From: Alphaproteobacteria bacterium | GTDB taxonomy: Bacteria > Pseudomonadota > Alphaproteobacteria > Puniceispirillales > Puniceispirillaceae | NCBI GenBank assembly: GCA_016780765.1 | Contig: JADHLH010000002.1 | Coordinates: 1-64,000, forward strand | Reading direction: 5' to 3' | DNA: 64,000 nt | In this document: positions 34,647-43,445 of the stretch, in pieces | Layout: each line of letters starts with the position of its first letter | Numbering within the stretch: the first letter of the stretch is position 1 | Notes under the pieces: model-generated | What the model saw: the letters and a program-made list of their open reading frames with translations, nothing else | What the model was told of the DNA's origin: nothing | The model's database searches: none | Program-made: the position numbers and the translations under genes

Positions 34647-36283
34647 CAACGTTCCTGTCATCCTGGGCGCATGTGCGCAGCCGGCGTGCCGATGGCTGGT
34701 CCATCGGTGCGTTGTCGCTGTGCCTGTTGCTGCTTGGCCCGGTGGTGGCACTGATCCTGAAAGCACTCGGTGACAGTGGCGGCTTGTGGGGACATCTTCT
34801 TGATACGGTGTTGCTGCGCTATATCAGCAATACGCTTGTGTTGATGGTGGGGGTTGGCATTCTTGCCTGCCTGTTTGGCGTGGCGACGGCGTGGGTGATC
34901 ACCCGCTATGAATTTCCGGGCCGTATCCTGTTTGAATGGATGCTGCTGCTGCCGGCTGCAATTCCGGCCTATATCGTGGCTTACACCTATACCGATTTCT
35001 TTGAATATGCTGGCCCGGTGCAGAGTCAGCTTCGGATGTTGTTCGGCTGGACGCGGCCATCCGATTACTGGTTTCCCGAAATTCGTTCGCTGGGCGGGGC
35101 GACGCTTGTCATGGCCTCGGTGCTGTATCCCTATATCTACATGGTGACGCGCATCGCCTTCCGTCTGACACCGGCCAGCCTGTTCGAAATTGCTCTGGTT
35201 CATCGCAAATCACAGTTCTGGGCGGTTGGTCTGCCGCTGGCCCGTCCGGCTATAACAGCCGGGCTGGCGCTGGTGTTGATGGAGGTGGTGTCCGATTTCG
35301 GAACGGTGGAATATTTCGCTGTTGAAACGCTGACGCTGGGTATCTTCAATGTCTGGCTGGGGATGAACAACATTGTTGCGGCAGCGCAGATATCGCTTGT
35401 CGGGTTTGTGTTTATTCTCAGTTTGCTTGGGCTGGAGCTGTATGCCCGCTCCCGCCAGCGGTTCGCCAGTACAAGCCGCGCCACGCACGCGCTGCGCCCG
35501 CTGCATCTTGATCTGCGCGGCCAGACGGCTTGTATCCTTGTTTGCTGTATTCCCCTGTTGTTCGGCTTTGTCATTCCGGTTGGTGTCCTGCTGAAATTTG
35601 TGCTGACTGGCGGGCTGGTCGGCAACGTACTGGCCATTGCCGAGGTGCTGGGCGGGTCCGTTCTTGTGGCCGGTATGGCCGCCCTGCTGATCACGCTGGT
35701 ATCAACCTTTATCGTTTTGGCCGCGACCTATCGTGGTGGTGCTGCGCTGCGCCGGATGGCGATGGTGGCTTCCACCGGATATGCCGTGCCGGGCACGATG
35801 CTTGCCATCGGGGTGCTGATTTTTGCCGGCTCTGTTGATCGCAGCTTTGCCGCGGTGACGGGTGATGGCCGGGCCAGCCTGCTGCTGGGCGGTGTCGGCA
35901 TATTGATCCTTGCTTATCTGGTTCGTTTTCAGGCGGTTGGTTATGGTGCTGTCTTGTCGGGTATCAGACGTCTGCCTGACAATATGATGGGGGCGAGCCG
36001 AGTTCTTGGTAACGGTTTCACCTCCAGCCTGCGGCGGGTGATTTTGCCGCTTCTCAGCGGTTCGATGGTGGCTGGTGGATTGCTGGTCTTCGTAGATGTA
36101 ATGAAAGAACTGCCGATGACGCTGCTGTTGCGTCCGTTCGATTTTGAGACGCTTGCCACCTATACCTATCAGTTAGCAAAGGATGAAATGCTGGAAGAAG
36201 CAGCACTTCCTGCCCTGATGATCGTCATTGCCGGATTGCTGCCGGTGATCCTGATGAACAGGATGTTGCGGCGCACGGAGTAG
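34640..36283 (+). CDS. Ferric-iron ABC importer permease, fused two-domain (FbpB family)
   Basis: This 547-residue inner-membrane permease has two six-helix halves. The first ATPase-contact loop is around residue 195 (ALVHRKSQFWAVGLPLARPA) and the second around residue 455. This double-permease form is standard for FbpB/SfuB iron importers. The start ATG 34640 overlaps the binding-protein stop by 7 bases. No FbpC-type ATPase gene follows. The next gene is an alpha-hydroxyacid oxidase, so the ATPase must be elsewhere or shared. Confidence 0.87.
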   Translation: MVATFLSSWAHVRSRRADGWSIGALSLCLLLLGPVVALILKALGDSGGLWGHLLDTVLLRYISNTLVLMVGVGILACLFGVATAWVITRYEFPGRILFEWMLLLPAAIPAYIVAYTYTDFFEYAGPVQSQLRMLFGWTRPSDYWFPEIRSLGGATLVMASVLYPYIYMVTRIAFRLTPASLFEIALVHRKSQFWAVGLPLARPAITAGLALVLMEVVSDFGTVEYFAVETLTLGIFNVWLGMNNIVAAAQISLVGFVFILSLLGLELYARSRQRFASTSRATHALRPLHLDLRGQTACILVCCIPLLFGFVIPVGVLLKFVLTGGLVGNVLAIAEVLGGSVLVAGMAALLITLVSTFIVLAATYRGGAALRRMAMVASTGYAVPGTMLAIGVLIFAGSVDRSFAAVTGDGRASLLLGGVGILILAYLVRFQAVGYGAVLSGIRRLPDNMMGASRVLGNGFTSSLRRVILPLLSGSMVAGGLLVFVDVMKELPMTLLLRPFDFETLATYTYQLAKDEMLEEAALPALMIVIAGLLPVILMNRMLRRTE

Positions 36284-36368
36284 ACACTGTCACGGCCAGC
36301 ATGGTTTATTGGCGTTGATGGGCAGTCTGCGGCAATATGCTGGCAGGCGGCGCAGCCTCGGAGGGTTC

Positions 36369-37514
36369 ATGACTGCTATCACCTGTGTTGATGATCTGCG
36401 GGATATCGCCAGAAAGCGGACGCCGCGCATGTTTTTTGATTACTGCGAAAGCGGTTCCTGGAGCGAGTCGACCCTGCATGCCAATGAGGCTGATCTTCAG
36501 GCCATAAAATTTCGCCAGCGTGTGGCAATTGATGTTGATGAGCGCAGCACATCAGCGAAAATGCTTGGCGATGATGTCACAATGCCGGTTGCGCTGGCCC
36601 CGACAGGTCTGACGGGTATGCAGCATGCAGATGGTGAGATTCTGGCGGCGCAGGCGGCCGAGGAATTCGGGGTGCCCTTCACGCTGTCCACAATGTCCAT
36701 ATGCTCGATCGAGGATGTGGCCGAAAACACGACAAAGCCGTTCTGGTTCCAGCTTTACGTGATGCGTGACCGGAAATTTGTGCATCGCCTGATTGAACGT
36801 GCCCGTGTGGCTGGCTGTTCAGCACTTGTCATCACGGTTGATCTGCAAATCATGGGTCAGCGCCACCGCGATGTGAAAAATGGGTTGTCAGCACCGCCAA
36901 AACCCACCCTTGCCAATCTTGTCAATCTGGCAACCAAGCCTGGCTGGTGCCTGAAGATGCTGGGCACAAGGCGGCGCTATTTCGGCAATGTCGTTGGGCA
37001 TGTCGACGGTATCGAGGATATGTCGTCACTCGCACAATGGACAGCCGGCCAGTTTGATCCAACGCTGTCATGGGATGATGTGCGCGAGCTGCGCCGCCTG
37101 TGGGATGGCAAGGTCATCATCAAGGGTGTCATGGATGCCGAAGATGCAGCCAAGGCGATAGATGTCGGGGCTGATGCCATTATCGTATCCAATCATGGCG
37201 GACGCCAGCTGGATGGCGCGCCATCATCAATCGCCGCGCTGCCCCAGATTGTCGATATGGTTGGCGGGCGCTGCGAGGTGTGGATGGATGGCGGTATCCG
37301 TTCGGGTCAAGACGTGTTGCGGGCGCTGGCACTCGGCGCGGATGGCACGATGATCGGGCGGGCGTTTCTTTACGGTCTTGCGGCTGGCGGCAAGACGGGG
37401 GTGCAGCAGGTCCTGCAAATCATCCAGAAAGAGCTGGATCTGACCATGGCCTTTTGCGGCCGGCGTACGCTTGGCGAGGTTGATAGAGATATCCTGTTGC
37501 CTAAAAGCGGATAG
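36369..37514 (+). CDS. FMN-dependent alpha-hydroxyacid oxidase/dehydrogenase (LldD-like)
   Basis: This 381-residue TIM-barrel flavoprotein belongs to the L-lactate dehydrogenase/glycolate oxidase family. The FMN and substrate signature SNHGGRQLDGAPS carries the catalytic histidine and arginine near residue 277, and an FMN phosphate-binding GGIRSG follows. It oxidises an L-2-hydroxyacid to a 2-oxoacid. GGAGGG at about 36359 supports ATG 36369. A second family member lies at 54093. The substrate (lactate, mandelate or other) is not set by sequence. Confidence 0.83.
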   Translation: MTAITCVDDLRDIARKRTPRMFFDYCESGSWSESTLHANEADLQAIKFRQRVAIDVDERSTSAKMLGDDVTMPVALAPTGLTGMQHADGEILAAQAAEEFGVPFTLSTMSICSIEDVAENTTKPFWFQLYVMRDRKFVHRLIERARVAGCSALVITVDLQIMGQRHRDVKNGLSAPPKPTLANLVNLATKPGWCLKMLGTRRRYFGNVVGHVDGIEDMSSLAQWTAGQFDPTLSWDDVRELRRLWDGKVIIKGVMDAEDAAKAIDVGADAIIVSNHGGRQLDGAPSSIAALPQIVDMVGGRCEVWMDGGIRSGQDVLRALALGADGTMIGRAFLYGLAAGGKTGVQQVLQIIQKELDLTMAFCGRRTLGEVDRDILLPKSG

Positions 37515-37539
37515 CACGTGATCCGGATGATCGTCCGGG

Positions 37540-38718
37540 TCAGCTGATAATTGGCAGGTCACGCGGCGCGCGGCGGGTCAGCAGTTCTGCCCCGTCGGCG
37601 GTCACCAGTACGTTTTCTTCGGCCACCATCAACCGGTCATCATCATAAATCACCGATGGTTCAATGGTCAGCACCATGCCGGCAGAAACCTCGGTTTCAT
37701 CCCATGCGGTGTGCGAAGGCGGTTCGGTCAGCTGGATGCCGAGCCCGTGCCCATAGCGCCCGACATCATCACCGCCGGAACCGGGCGTGCTGTTTGGGCG
37801 CAATATCTGGTCCATGATCACAAACAGATCCTGCGGGGTAATCCCCGGGCGAAGCGCGATCAGCGCAGCCTCGGTGGCATCATAAAGACGGCTATGCGCC
37901 AGCTTCGCCGTCTCGTTCGGCGTGCCAATCGCAAAATTGCGGTCGAAGTCACAGAAATAGCCATCCCATACGCAGCCAGTGTCCAGCATCAGGATATCGC
38001 CATTTGCCAGCGGGCGGTCATTTGGCGGGGCAATGATATCGCGGTAGCCGCCCGCACCAGCCGAGCCGACCAGATAGCTGACATCATCGACTCCGCGCTG
38101 CAGCGCATCACGCTTGAATTCGCGGAACAGCTGATCAAGCGGCAGGCCGGCCTGCACCCAGTCAGGAACGGCGGCAAAGGCATCATCGGCAAGGCTGCAG
38201 ACATGCCTGATCTTTTCAATTTCACGCGGCGACTTCACCATGCGGATGGACTGGATGTCTCCGGTTATGTCGGTCCAGCTGATCCCGTCCAGCATCGCGC
38301 GCAATGCCATTACATCTGCCAGCGGTGCGCGGAGTGATGTTTCGCGCCCCATCATCACGCCAAGGGTGCCGCTTGGTCCTATGGCCTCGCGGATTTGTCC
38401 TGCCAGCAGCGAGATGCCGTCATCTTCTGGTGCCGGTGATGCCCACCTGACCACCTTGCCGACATAGCATTCTGACATCAGCGGAACGCCGATGGTGGGG
38501 ATGATGGCTATCGGCTGGCCCATCAGGGGCAGAACCAGAAACCAGGGGCGCGTCGGGCTTTGCCAGAACGGCGTCATAAAGCCGGTGAAATAGCGGATTT
38601 CAGGTTCCGAGGCAAACAACATGGCATCCACACCGCGCCGCGCCATGGCCGCCTGGGCCGCGGCACAGCGGGAAGCAAATTCCTCTTCCGGGAAGCCACG
38701 TTGCGGTGTTGCGGTCAT
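37540..38718 (-). CDS. M24-family metallohydrolase (Xaa-Pro peptidase/creatinase fold)
   Basis: This 392-residue protein has an N-terminal creatinase-like domain and a C-terminal pita-bread domain. All five metal ligands of true M24 peptidases are visible: D in MLDTGCVWDG, D in CDFDRN, H in YGHGLGI, E in TIEPS and E in AEENVLV. It can therefore be a metal-dependent dipeptidase or amide hydrolase. Its start overlaps the stop of the diaminopropionate-ammonia-lyase gene (ATGA). It is the third gene of a PhyH-lyase-M24 operon, suggesting joint action on one small compound. Confidence 0.8.
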   Translation of the reverse strand: MTATPQRGFPEEEFASRCAAAQAAMARRGVDAMLFASEPEIRYFTGFMTPFWQSPTRPWFLVLPLMGQPIAIIPTIGVPLMSECYVGKVVRWASPAPEDDGISLLAGQIREAIGPSGTLGVMMGRETSLRAPLADVMALRAMLDGISWTDITGDIQSIRMVKSPREIEKIRHVCSLADDAFAAVPDWVQAGLPLDQLFREFKRDALQRGVDDVSYLVGSAGAGGYRDIIAPPNDRPLANGDILMLDTGCVWDGYFCDFDRNFAIGTPNETAKLAHSRLYDATEAALIALRPGITPQDLFVIMDQILRPNSTPGSGGDDVGRYGHGLGIQLTEPPSHTAWDETEVSAGMVLTIEPSVIYDDDRLMVAEENVLVTADGAELLTRRAPRDLPIIS

Positions 38719-39866
38719 TCAGCAGCCACCGTTTCGGCAAAAAATGCGGGATCGGTCGCCCCTTCGGTGCCGATCAGCAGGATGACAGACTCCGCATCAA
38801 AACCCATTGCTTCCCAGGCCGCGCCGTCATTATGCGCCTGCAACAGGGCGGCAAGCCCCGATGTGGAACATTCCCCAGCCTCGATCGAGGGTGTGCGGTG
38901 ATGGAACCAGCGCATCAGCGGCCGCACAGCATCATCACTGATGGTGATGCAATGGCTGAGAGTCGGCTTCAGGATTTGCCATGCAACATCGGATACCTCG
39001 CCGCAGGAAAGACCGGCCATCAGCGTTTCCTCGGTGGTGTTGATCACCGTTGGCTCGCCCGCCACGATGCTGTCATGCATACAGGCCGACAGCGAGGATT
39101 CGATGGCAATCATCCGGCCAAGATCACGGCCCATGGCGTGCCATAGCGGGGCAATCACACCAGCCGCCAACCCGCCAACACCAACCGGCAGCAGCGCATG
39201 TGTCGGGCGATCTGCCCCCATCTGTTCAATCGCCTCTGCGCCCATGACTGTATAGCCCGCCATGATGCGGATCGGCAGATCGTGATAGCCTTCCCATGAT
39301 GTATCGGAGACCAGATGCCACCCGTTTGCAGCAGCATCAGCCTTGCAGACGGCCAGCGACGCTTCGTAATTTCCCGGCACACGAATGACATCCGCACCGA
39401 AGGCGGTCATTGCTTCCTCCCGGGCCAGGCTGACATTCTCATGAATATAGATTTTGGCGGTGCAGCCAGCGCGCTGTGCGCCCCAGGATACCGACCGGCC
39501 ATGATTGCCATCGGTCGCCGTTGCGACAACCAGATCGGCTGCGGTGCCGCCCTCTGCCCGGGTGCGGGCGACCAGCTGCTGTACGGCATAGGCCCCGCCA
39601 AGCGCCTTGAAAGAACCAAGGCCAAAGCGCGTTGATTCATCCTTGAAGACAACGCGCCGAACACCCAGATGCGCTGCGATATCAGGCAGGTCAATCAACG
39701 CGGTCGGCGCATAGCTGTCCCAGCTGCTGATCTCGGCTTTTGCCTCTGCCATCACAGCTGCATCCAGCGCGCCTTGCCTGTCCGGGAAGGGCGCAGCCTC
39801 ATGTGCCGGATTGTGGCTGCAGGCAAAGCCGCCTGCCTGCGCTGCCTGCGCAAGGTAATGGTCCAT
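38715..39866 (-). CDS. dpaL: Diaminopropionate ammonia-lyase (DpaL family)
   Basis: This 383-residue fold-type II PLP enzyme converts 2,3-diaminopropionate to pyruvate and ammonia in characterised homologues. The diagnostic stretch is FKDESTRFGLGSFKALGG, with PLP lysine K87. DGNHGRSVSWGA near residue 120 and the phosphate loop PVGVGGLAAG near residue 225 are also present. AAAGG on the minus strand is properly spaced for ATG 39866. A five-copy 16-base repeat lies 18 bases upstream of this start. Serine/threonine dehydratase-like activity is an alternative. Confidence 0.83.
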   Translation of the reverse strand: MDHYLAQAAQAGGFACSHNPAHEAAPFPDRQGALDAAVMAEAKAEISSWDSYAPTALIDLPDIAAHLGVRRVVFKDESTRFGLGSFKALGGAYAVQQLVARTRAEGGTAADLVVATATDGNHGRSVSWGAQRAGCTAKIYIHENVSLAREEAMTAFGADVIRVPGNYEASLAVCKADAAANGWHLVSDTSWEGYHDLPIRIMAGYTVMGAEAIEQMGADRPTHALLPVGVGGLAAGVIAPLWHAMGRDLGRMIAIESSLSACMHDSIVAGEPTVINTTEETLMAGLSCGEVSDVAWQILKPTLSHCITISDDAVRPLMRWFHHRTPSIEAGECSTSGLAALLQAHNDGAAWEAMGFDAESVILLIGTEGATDPAFFAETVAAE

Positions 39867-39884
39867 GATTTTCTGCCTTTCAAT

Positions 39885-39974
39885 GGCCTGTCAATGCGGT
39901 GGCCTGTCAATGCGGTGGCCTGTCAATGCGGTGGCCTGTCAATGCGGTGGCCTGTCAATGCGGTGGTCTGTCAG
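39885..39974. repeat. 16-base tandem repeat, 5 exact copies plus a partial
   Basis: GGCCTGTCAATGCGGT occurs exactly at 39885, 39901, 39917, 39933 and 39949. A sixth unit at 39965 (GGTCTGTCAG) is degenerate and contains the stop codon of the PhyH gene (39971-39973). The array thus appears to have grown out of the sequence around that stop. It occupies most of the gap between two same-strand genes. Confidence 0.95.
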
Positions 39975-40801
39975 TATTTGCCGATCCGGTCTGAACCGGC
40001 ATAGAAAATATCGGACAGTTTCTTGTTGGCATCTGCCCGAAGCGCGACTGCCTCTGCGCTCATTGCGGCGGTGATGCGCGGCGCCTCGATATGATGTTTG
40101 TACCTATCAGTACCGCGTGCCTGCTGTACATACATCTCGCCCAGCACCTGTCTGACTGATGGCGCGATATAGCTTTGCAGCGCAAAGCCGATACGCCGTT
40201 CAGCAGACCGGTTGGGCCCTGATCCGTGGATGATACGCGGGTGGTGCAATGATAATTGCCCGGGCTTCAGCGGCACCGGCACCGCCTTGCTTTCATCGAC
40301 ATCCGGCACAGTTTGTCCGCGGGTCAGCAGATTGTCCTCGCCATAGGTGTCGATATGGTCCTTCAGCGGCGCTGTGTGTGACCCCGGGATCATCTGCATG
40401 CAGCCATTTTCCTCAGTCACGTCGCTGATGGCCAGCCAGCCAGTCACCCAGTCATGCGGTTCCATGCCGATATAGCGCGCATCCTGATGCCAGCTGATGT
40501 ACCCGCTGCTGTCCGGCTCCTTGATGAACAGCGTGGTCCCGGCGGCCAGAATATCCCCGCCGATGACATCCTCGACAGCGTCCAGAAGGCGGCTGTCATG
40601 AGTGATCCGGTCCAGCACCGGCAGCGCCAGATGCGCATTGTTCCGGCCGGGCCCGTCCAGCGCATCGGGCCAGCGCGCCTCTGCTGCTTCGATCTCGGCC
40701 CGAATATCCGCCATTTCATCGGCTGAAAAGATATTGATCGGGGCGACAAACCCATCACGTTCATAGGCCTGCTGCTGGGCTGTGGTTAATCTTTTGGTCA
40801 T
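39971..40801 (-). CDS. Phytanoyl-CoA dioxygenase (PhyH)-family oxygenase
   Basis: This 276-residue Fe(II)/2-oxoglutarate oxygenase has the iron triad H105-x-D107 in SWHQDARY and distal H192 in RIIHGSGPN. The 2-oxoglutarate arginine follows about ten residues later in SAERRIGF. The family hydroxylates diverse small molecules, including ectoine. This member lacks the features I would need to name a substrate. AGGAT lies about 10 bases before ATG 40801. It leads an operon with dpaL and an M24 hydrolase. Confidence 0.8.
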   Translation of the reverse strand: MTKRLTTAQQQAYERDGFVAPINIFSADEMADIRAEIEAAEARWPDALDGPGRNNAHLALPVLDRITHDSRLLDAVEDVIGGDILAAGTTLFIKEPDSSGYISWHQDARYIGMEPHDWVTGWLAISDVTEENGCMQMIPGSHTAPLKDHIDTYGEDNLLTRGQTVPDVDESKAVPVPLKPGQLSLHHPRIIHGSGPNRSAERRIGFALQSYIAPSVRQVLGEMYVQQARGTDRYKHHIEAPRITAAMSAEAVALRADANKKLSDIFYAGSDRIGKY

Positions 40802-40862
40802 GACACATTGATCCTGCTTCGTTAGCCGAATCTAGCTCTATCGGGGCATGCTGGCAAAGCCT

Positions 40863-40890
40863 TTGCGGCGGCGCTGTTTTCGACTAGCGT
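40863..40890 (+). promoter_or_regulatory. Candidate promoter of the ureohydrolase gene
   Basis: TTGCGG (40863-40868) and TAGCGT (40885-40890) are 16 bases apart. The latter is part of a CTAG motif 44 bases before ATG 40934. Confidence 0.3.
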
Positions 40891-40906
40891 GGAGGCGGAA
40901 TACGAT

Positions 40907-40930
40907 CAGAGGAGCAACCAGAGGAGCAAC
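40907..40930 (+). repeat. Duplicated 12-base block carrying the ribosome-binding site
   Basis: CAGAGGAGCAAC is present twice in tandem (40907-40918, 40919-40930), so two AGAGGAG Shine-Dalgarno sequences precede the ureohydrolase. The second is 7 bases before ATG 40934 and decides the start. The first would be too far away to serve it. Confidence 0.85.
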
Positions 40931-40933
40931 GTG

Positions 40934-41887
40934 ATGACAGGACATGGCTATGAAAGCGGACGGCTGAACCTGCCTTTTGTCGGCTTGTGCAGCTTTGGCA
41001 AATATCCCTACCAGCCGGACTGGACCGCCATCGACGCCGATTTTGCCATTCTGGGTGCGCCGTTTGATTTCGGCACACAGTTCCGTGCCGGTGCGCGCTT
41101 TGGTCCGCGCGGTATTCGCGAGGCCTCGACCCTGTTTTCATTCGGCCATGCCGGTGCCTATGACCATGAGGATGACGTCACCTATCTGGAAAATGACAAG
41201 GTGCGCATTGTCGATATCGGTGATGCCGACATTATCCACACCGACACCATGAAAAGCCATGCGAACATCGAGGAAGGTGTGCGCGCCATTCTGGCAGCCG
41301 GCGCGGTGCCGATTGTGCTTGGCGGGGATCATTCGGTGAACATCCCCTGCATCAACGCCTTTGCCGATCAGGACCCGTTTCATCTGGTGCAGGTCGATGC
41401 GCATCTGGATTTTGTCGATGAACGCCATGGTGTGCGTTACGGCCATGGCAACCCGATGCGCCGTGCCGCCGAAAAGCCCTATGTCACCGGCCTGTCGCAG
41501 GTTGGCATCCGCAATGTCTCCTCGACCGCGCGCGACGGGTATGAGGATGCGCGCGCCATGGGCTCGGACATTGTGTCGGTGCGCCAGTTCCGCAAAATGG
41601 GCGTTGATGCGATGCTGGACCGTATTCCGCCTGCAACGCGCTATTACGTGACCATCGATATTGACGGGTTCGACCCGTCCATTGCCGCGGGTACCGGCAC
41701 CCCGTCACATGGTGGTTTCCTGTATTACGAGGTGCTGGAATTCCTCGACGGGCTGACAAAACGCGGCAGCATCGTCGGCGTGGACCTGGTTGAAGTGGCA
41801 CCGGACTATGATCTGTCAGGCAGTACCACCACGCTGGCAGCACAGCTGCTGCTCAACCTGATCGGCCGCATTGCAGAAAACGGGTGA
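40934..41887 (+). CDS. Ureohydrolase (agmatinase/guanidino-acid hydrolase family)
   Basis: This 317-residue arginase-fold enzyme has the complete dimanganese site: GGDHSV (H), DAHLDF (D, H, D) and TIDIDGFDPS (D, D). It releases urea from a guanidino compound. The conserved N-terminal GAPFDFGTQFRAGARFGPRG is typical of the agmatinase branch, which also includes guanidinobutyrase and guanidinopropionase. Its neighbour, convergent and only 10 bases away, is a creatinase, so a guanidino-acid substrate is plausible. The start is chosen from the second of two duplicated ribosome sites. Confidence 0.87.
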   Translation: MTGHGYESGRLNLPFVGLCSFGKYPYQPDWTAIDADFAILGAPFDFGTQFRAGARFGPRGIREASTLFSFGHAGAYDHEDDVTYLENDKVRIVDIGDADIIHTDTMKSHANIEEGVRAILAAGAVPIVLGGDHSVNIPCINAFADQDPFHLVQVDAHLDFVDERHGVRYGHGNPMRRAAEKPYVTGLSQVGIRNVSSTARDGYEDARAMGSDIVSVRQFRKMGVDAMLDRIPPATRYYVTIDIDGFDPSIAAGTGTPSHGGFLYYEVLEFLDGLTKRGSIVGVDLVEVAPDYDLSGSTTTLAAQLLLNLIGRIAENG

Positions 41888-41897
41888 GTCGTACCCC

Positions 41898-43115
41898 CTA
41901 CTTCCCCACGATCATTTCATCGGTGCCGAACGGGAAGTTGGTGATGTTTTCCGCCCCGTCCTCGGTGATGATCAGGATATCGTGCTCGCGATAGCCGCCG
42001 GCGCCGGGCGCGCCCTCGGGCAGCATGATCATCGGTTCCATCGACACCACCATGCCGGGCTCCAGAACCGTGGTCACATCCTCGCGCAGCTCCACCGACG
42101 CCTCGCGCCCGTAATAATGGCACAGCACGCCAAAGCTGTGGCCATAGCCGAATGACCGGTATTTCAGCAGGTCCCAGCCCGCATACATCTTGTTCAGTTC
42201 CGTTGCGATATCACAGCACCGCGCGCCCGGCTGCAGCAGTTCCATACCGCGCACATGCACCTCGCAGTTCTTCTGCCACAGATCATAATGCGCGTTCGAG
42301 GCATGGCCGCAGAACAGCGTGCGTTCCAGCGCGGTGTAATAGCCGAACATCATCGGAAAGGTGTTGAGCGACAGGATATCGCCATCCTCGACAATCTTGT
42401 TGGTCACCGGATTGTGCGCGCCGTCGGTGTTGATGCCGGACTGGAACCAGGTCCATGTATCCATCAGTTCAACAAACGGAAAGCTGTCAGCAATGCCGCG
42501 TACCATGGCGGATGTCGAGGCAAGCGCGATCTCATGCTCTGGCACACCGGCTTTCACCGCCGCCATCAGCGCCCGCCCGCCAACAGCACACATATCGGCG
42601 CCCTTGCGGATCAGAACATGTTCCTCGGCGCTCTTGATGGTGCGCAGCGCCATGGCAGATGCCGCGCAATCAACCAGTTCCACTCCGGGAAAATGCGCCT
42701 CCAGCAGCGCTCTCAGATCAAGGCTGACCTCGTCAAATTCGACGCCAAGCCGCTTTACATCACCGATGAGGTCCTTCAGCGCGGTGAAATAGCTGTCACG
42801 CCGCCAGTCACTATAGGTGACATTGTCACCGACAGACCGCCGCCAGGGCTGACCGCCATCAATGCCGGCCGACACGGTGGTGACGCCGTCGCGGTTCAGC
42901 ACCGCGCCATACCGCCGCCCGAACTTGCAATACATGAAGCCGGAGAAATAACAGATGTTGTGATAGGAGGTGAACAGGCAGGCATCGATGCCTGCCGCGT
43001 CCATACGCGCCTGCATGGCGTCACGACGGCGCGCCATTTCGCCATCGGAAAAGGGTGAAAACGTCTTCTCGCCATTGTGCCAGCGGGTGACGTGGATCAA
43101 TTCATCTGCAGCCAT
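41898..43115 (-). CDS. Creatinase (creatine amidinohydrolase)
   Basis: This 405-residue pita-bread enzyme very closely follows Pseudomonas creatinase, which hydrolyses creatine to sarcosine and urea without a metal. Catalytic residues correspond at H234 in NTDGAHNPV, E264 in YTALERTLF and E360 in VVSMEPM. Other matching stretches are FTSYHNI near residue 48, IDGGQPWRR near 85 and MDTWTWFQSGINTDGAH near 218. GAGGGAAAG precedes ATG 43115. It is divergent from a polyamine-type ABC importer that might bring in creatine. Confidence 0.92.
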   Translation of the reverse strand: MAADELIHVTRWHNGEKTFSPFSDGEMARRRDAMQARMDAAGIDACLFTSYHNICYFSGFMYCKFGRRYGAVLNRDGVTTVSAGIDGGQPWRRSVGDNVTYSDWRRDSYFTALKDLIGDVKRLGVEFDEVSLDLRALLEAHFPGVELVDCAASAMALRTIKSAEEHVLIRKGADMCAVGGRALMAAVKAGVPEHEIALASTSAMVRGIADSFPFVELMDTWTWFQSGINTDGAHNPVTNKIVEDGDILSLNTFPMMFGYYTALERTLFCGHASNAHYDLWQKNCEVHVRGMELLQPGARCCDIATELNKMYAGWDLLKYRSFGYGHSFGVLCHYYGREASVELREDVTTVLEPGMVVSMEPMIMLPEGAPGAGGYREHDILIITEDGAENITNFPFGTDEMIVGK

Positions 43116-43445
43116 GATTTACTTTCCCTCAATCTGTCGGCCCTGACGCCAGTTTTGTGTGCGGGTTGATATACCGCCCCTGATCGGGTCTTGTGGCAGA
43201 CCCGCACCGCAGCCGGCAAGGGGCCTCACATATCAACCTGCAAGCAGGTATTGCGTACATTCCAGCCGGATAATGCCTTTGGCCGCTGCCGTCAACCATA
43301 CCCGCCCCCGTTTCGCCTATGTTGCTATGATGATGCAGAAAAATGGGCAGGGCAGTGAGCATAAGTTTCTTGCCATGCTATAGGCCATCGTGCTTACCTT
43401 CGCGAATAATCCTTGACTATGCCCCATAGGCTGAATGGATACAGA
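43116..43445. other. 330-base divergent intergenic region, creatinase/ABC importer
   Basis: This gap should hold promoters for both the creatinase and the importer operon. I find no well-spaced -35/-10 pair and no convincing operator. A TTGACT at 43413 lacks a matching -10. Confidence 0.5.

Noticed and set aside
39669-40004. Open frame on the plus strand through the 16-base repeat
   Set aside because: It overlaps dpaL and the PhyH gene in antisense, and the repetitive residues come from the DNA repeat.
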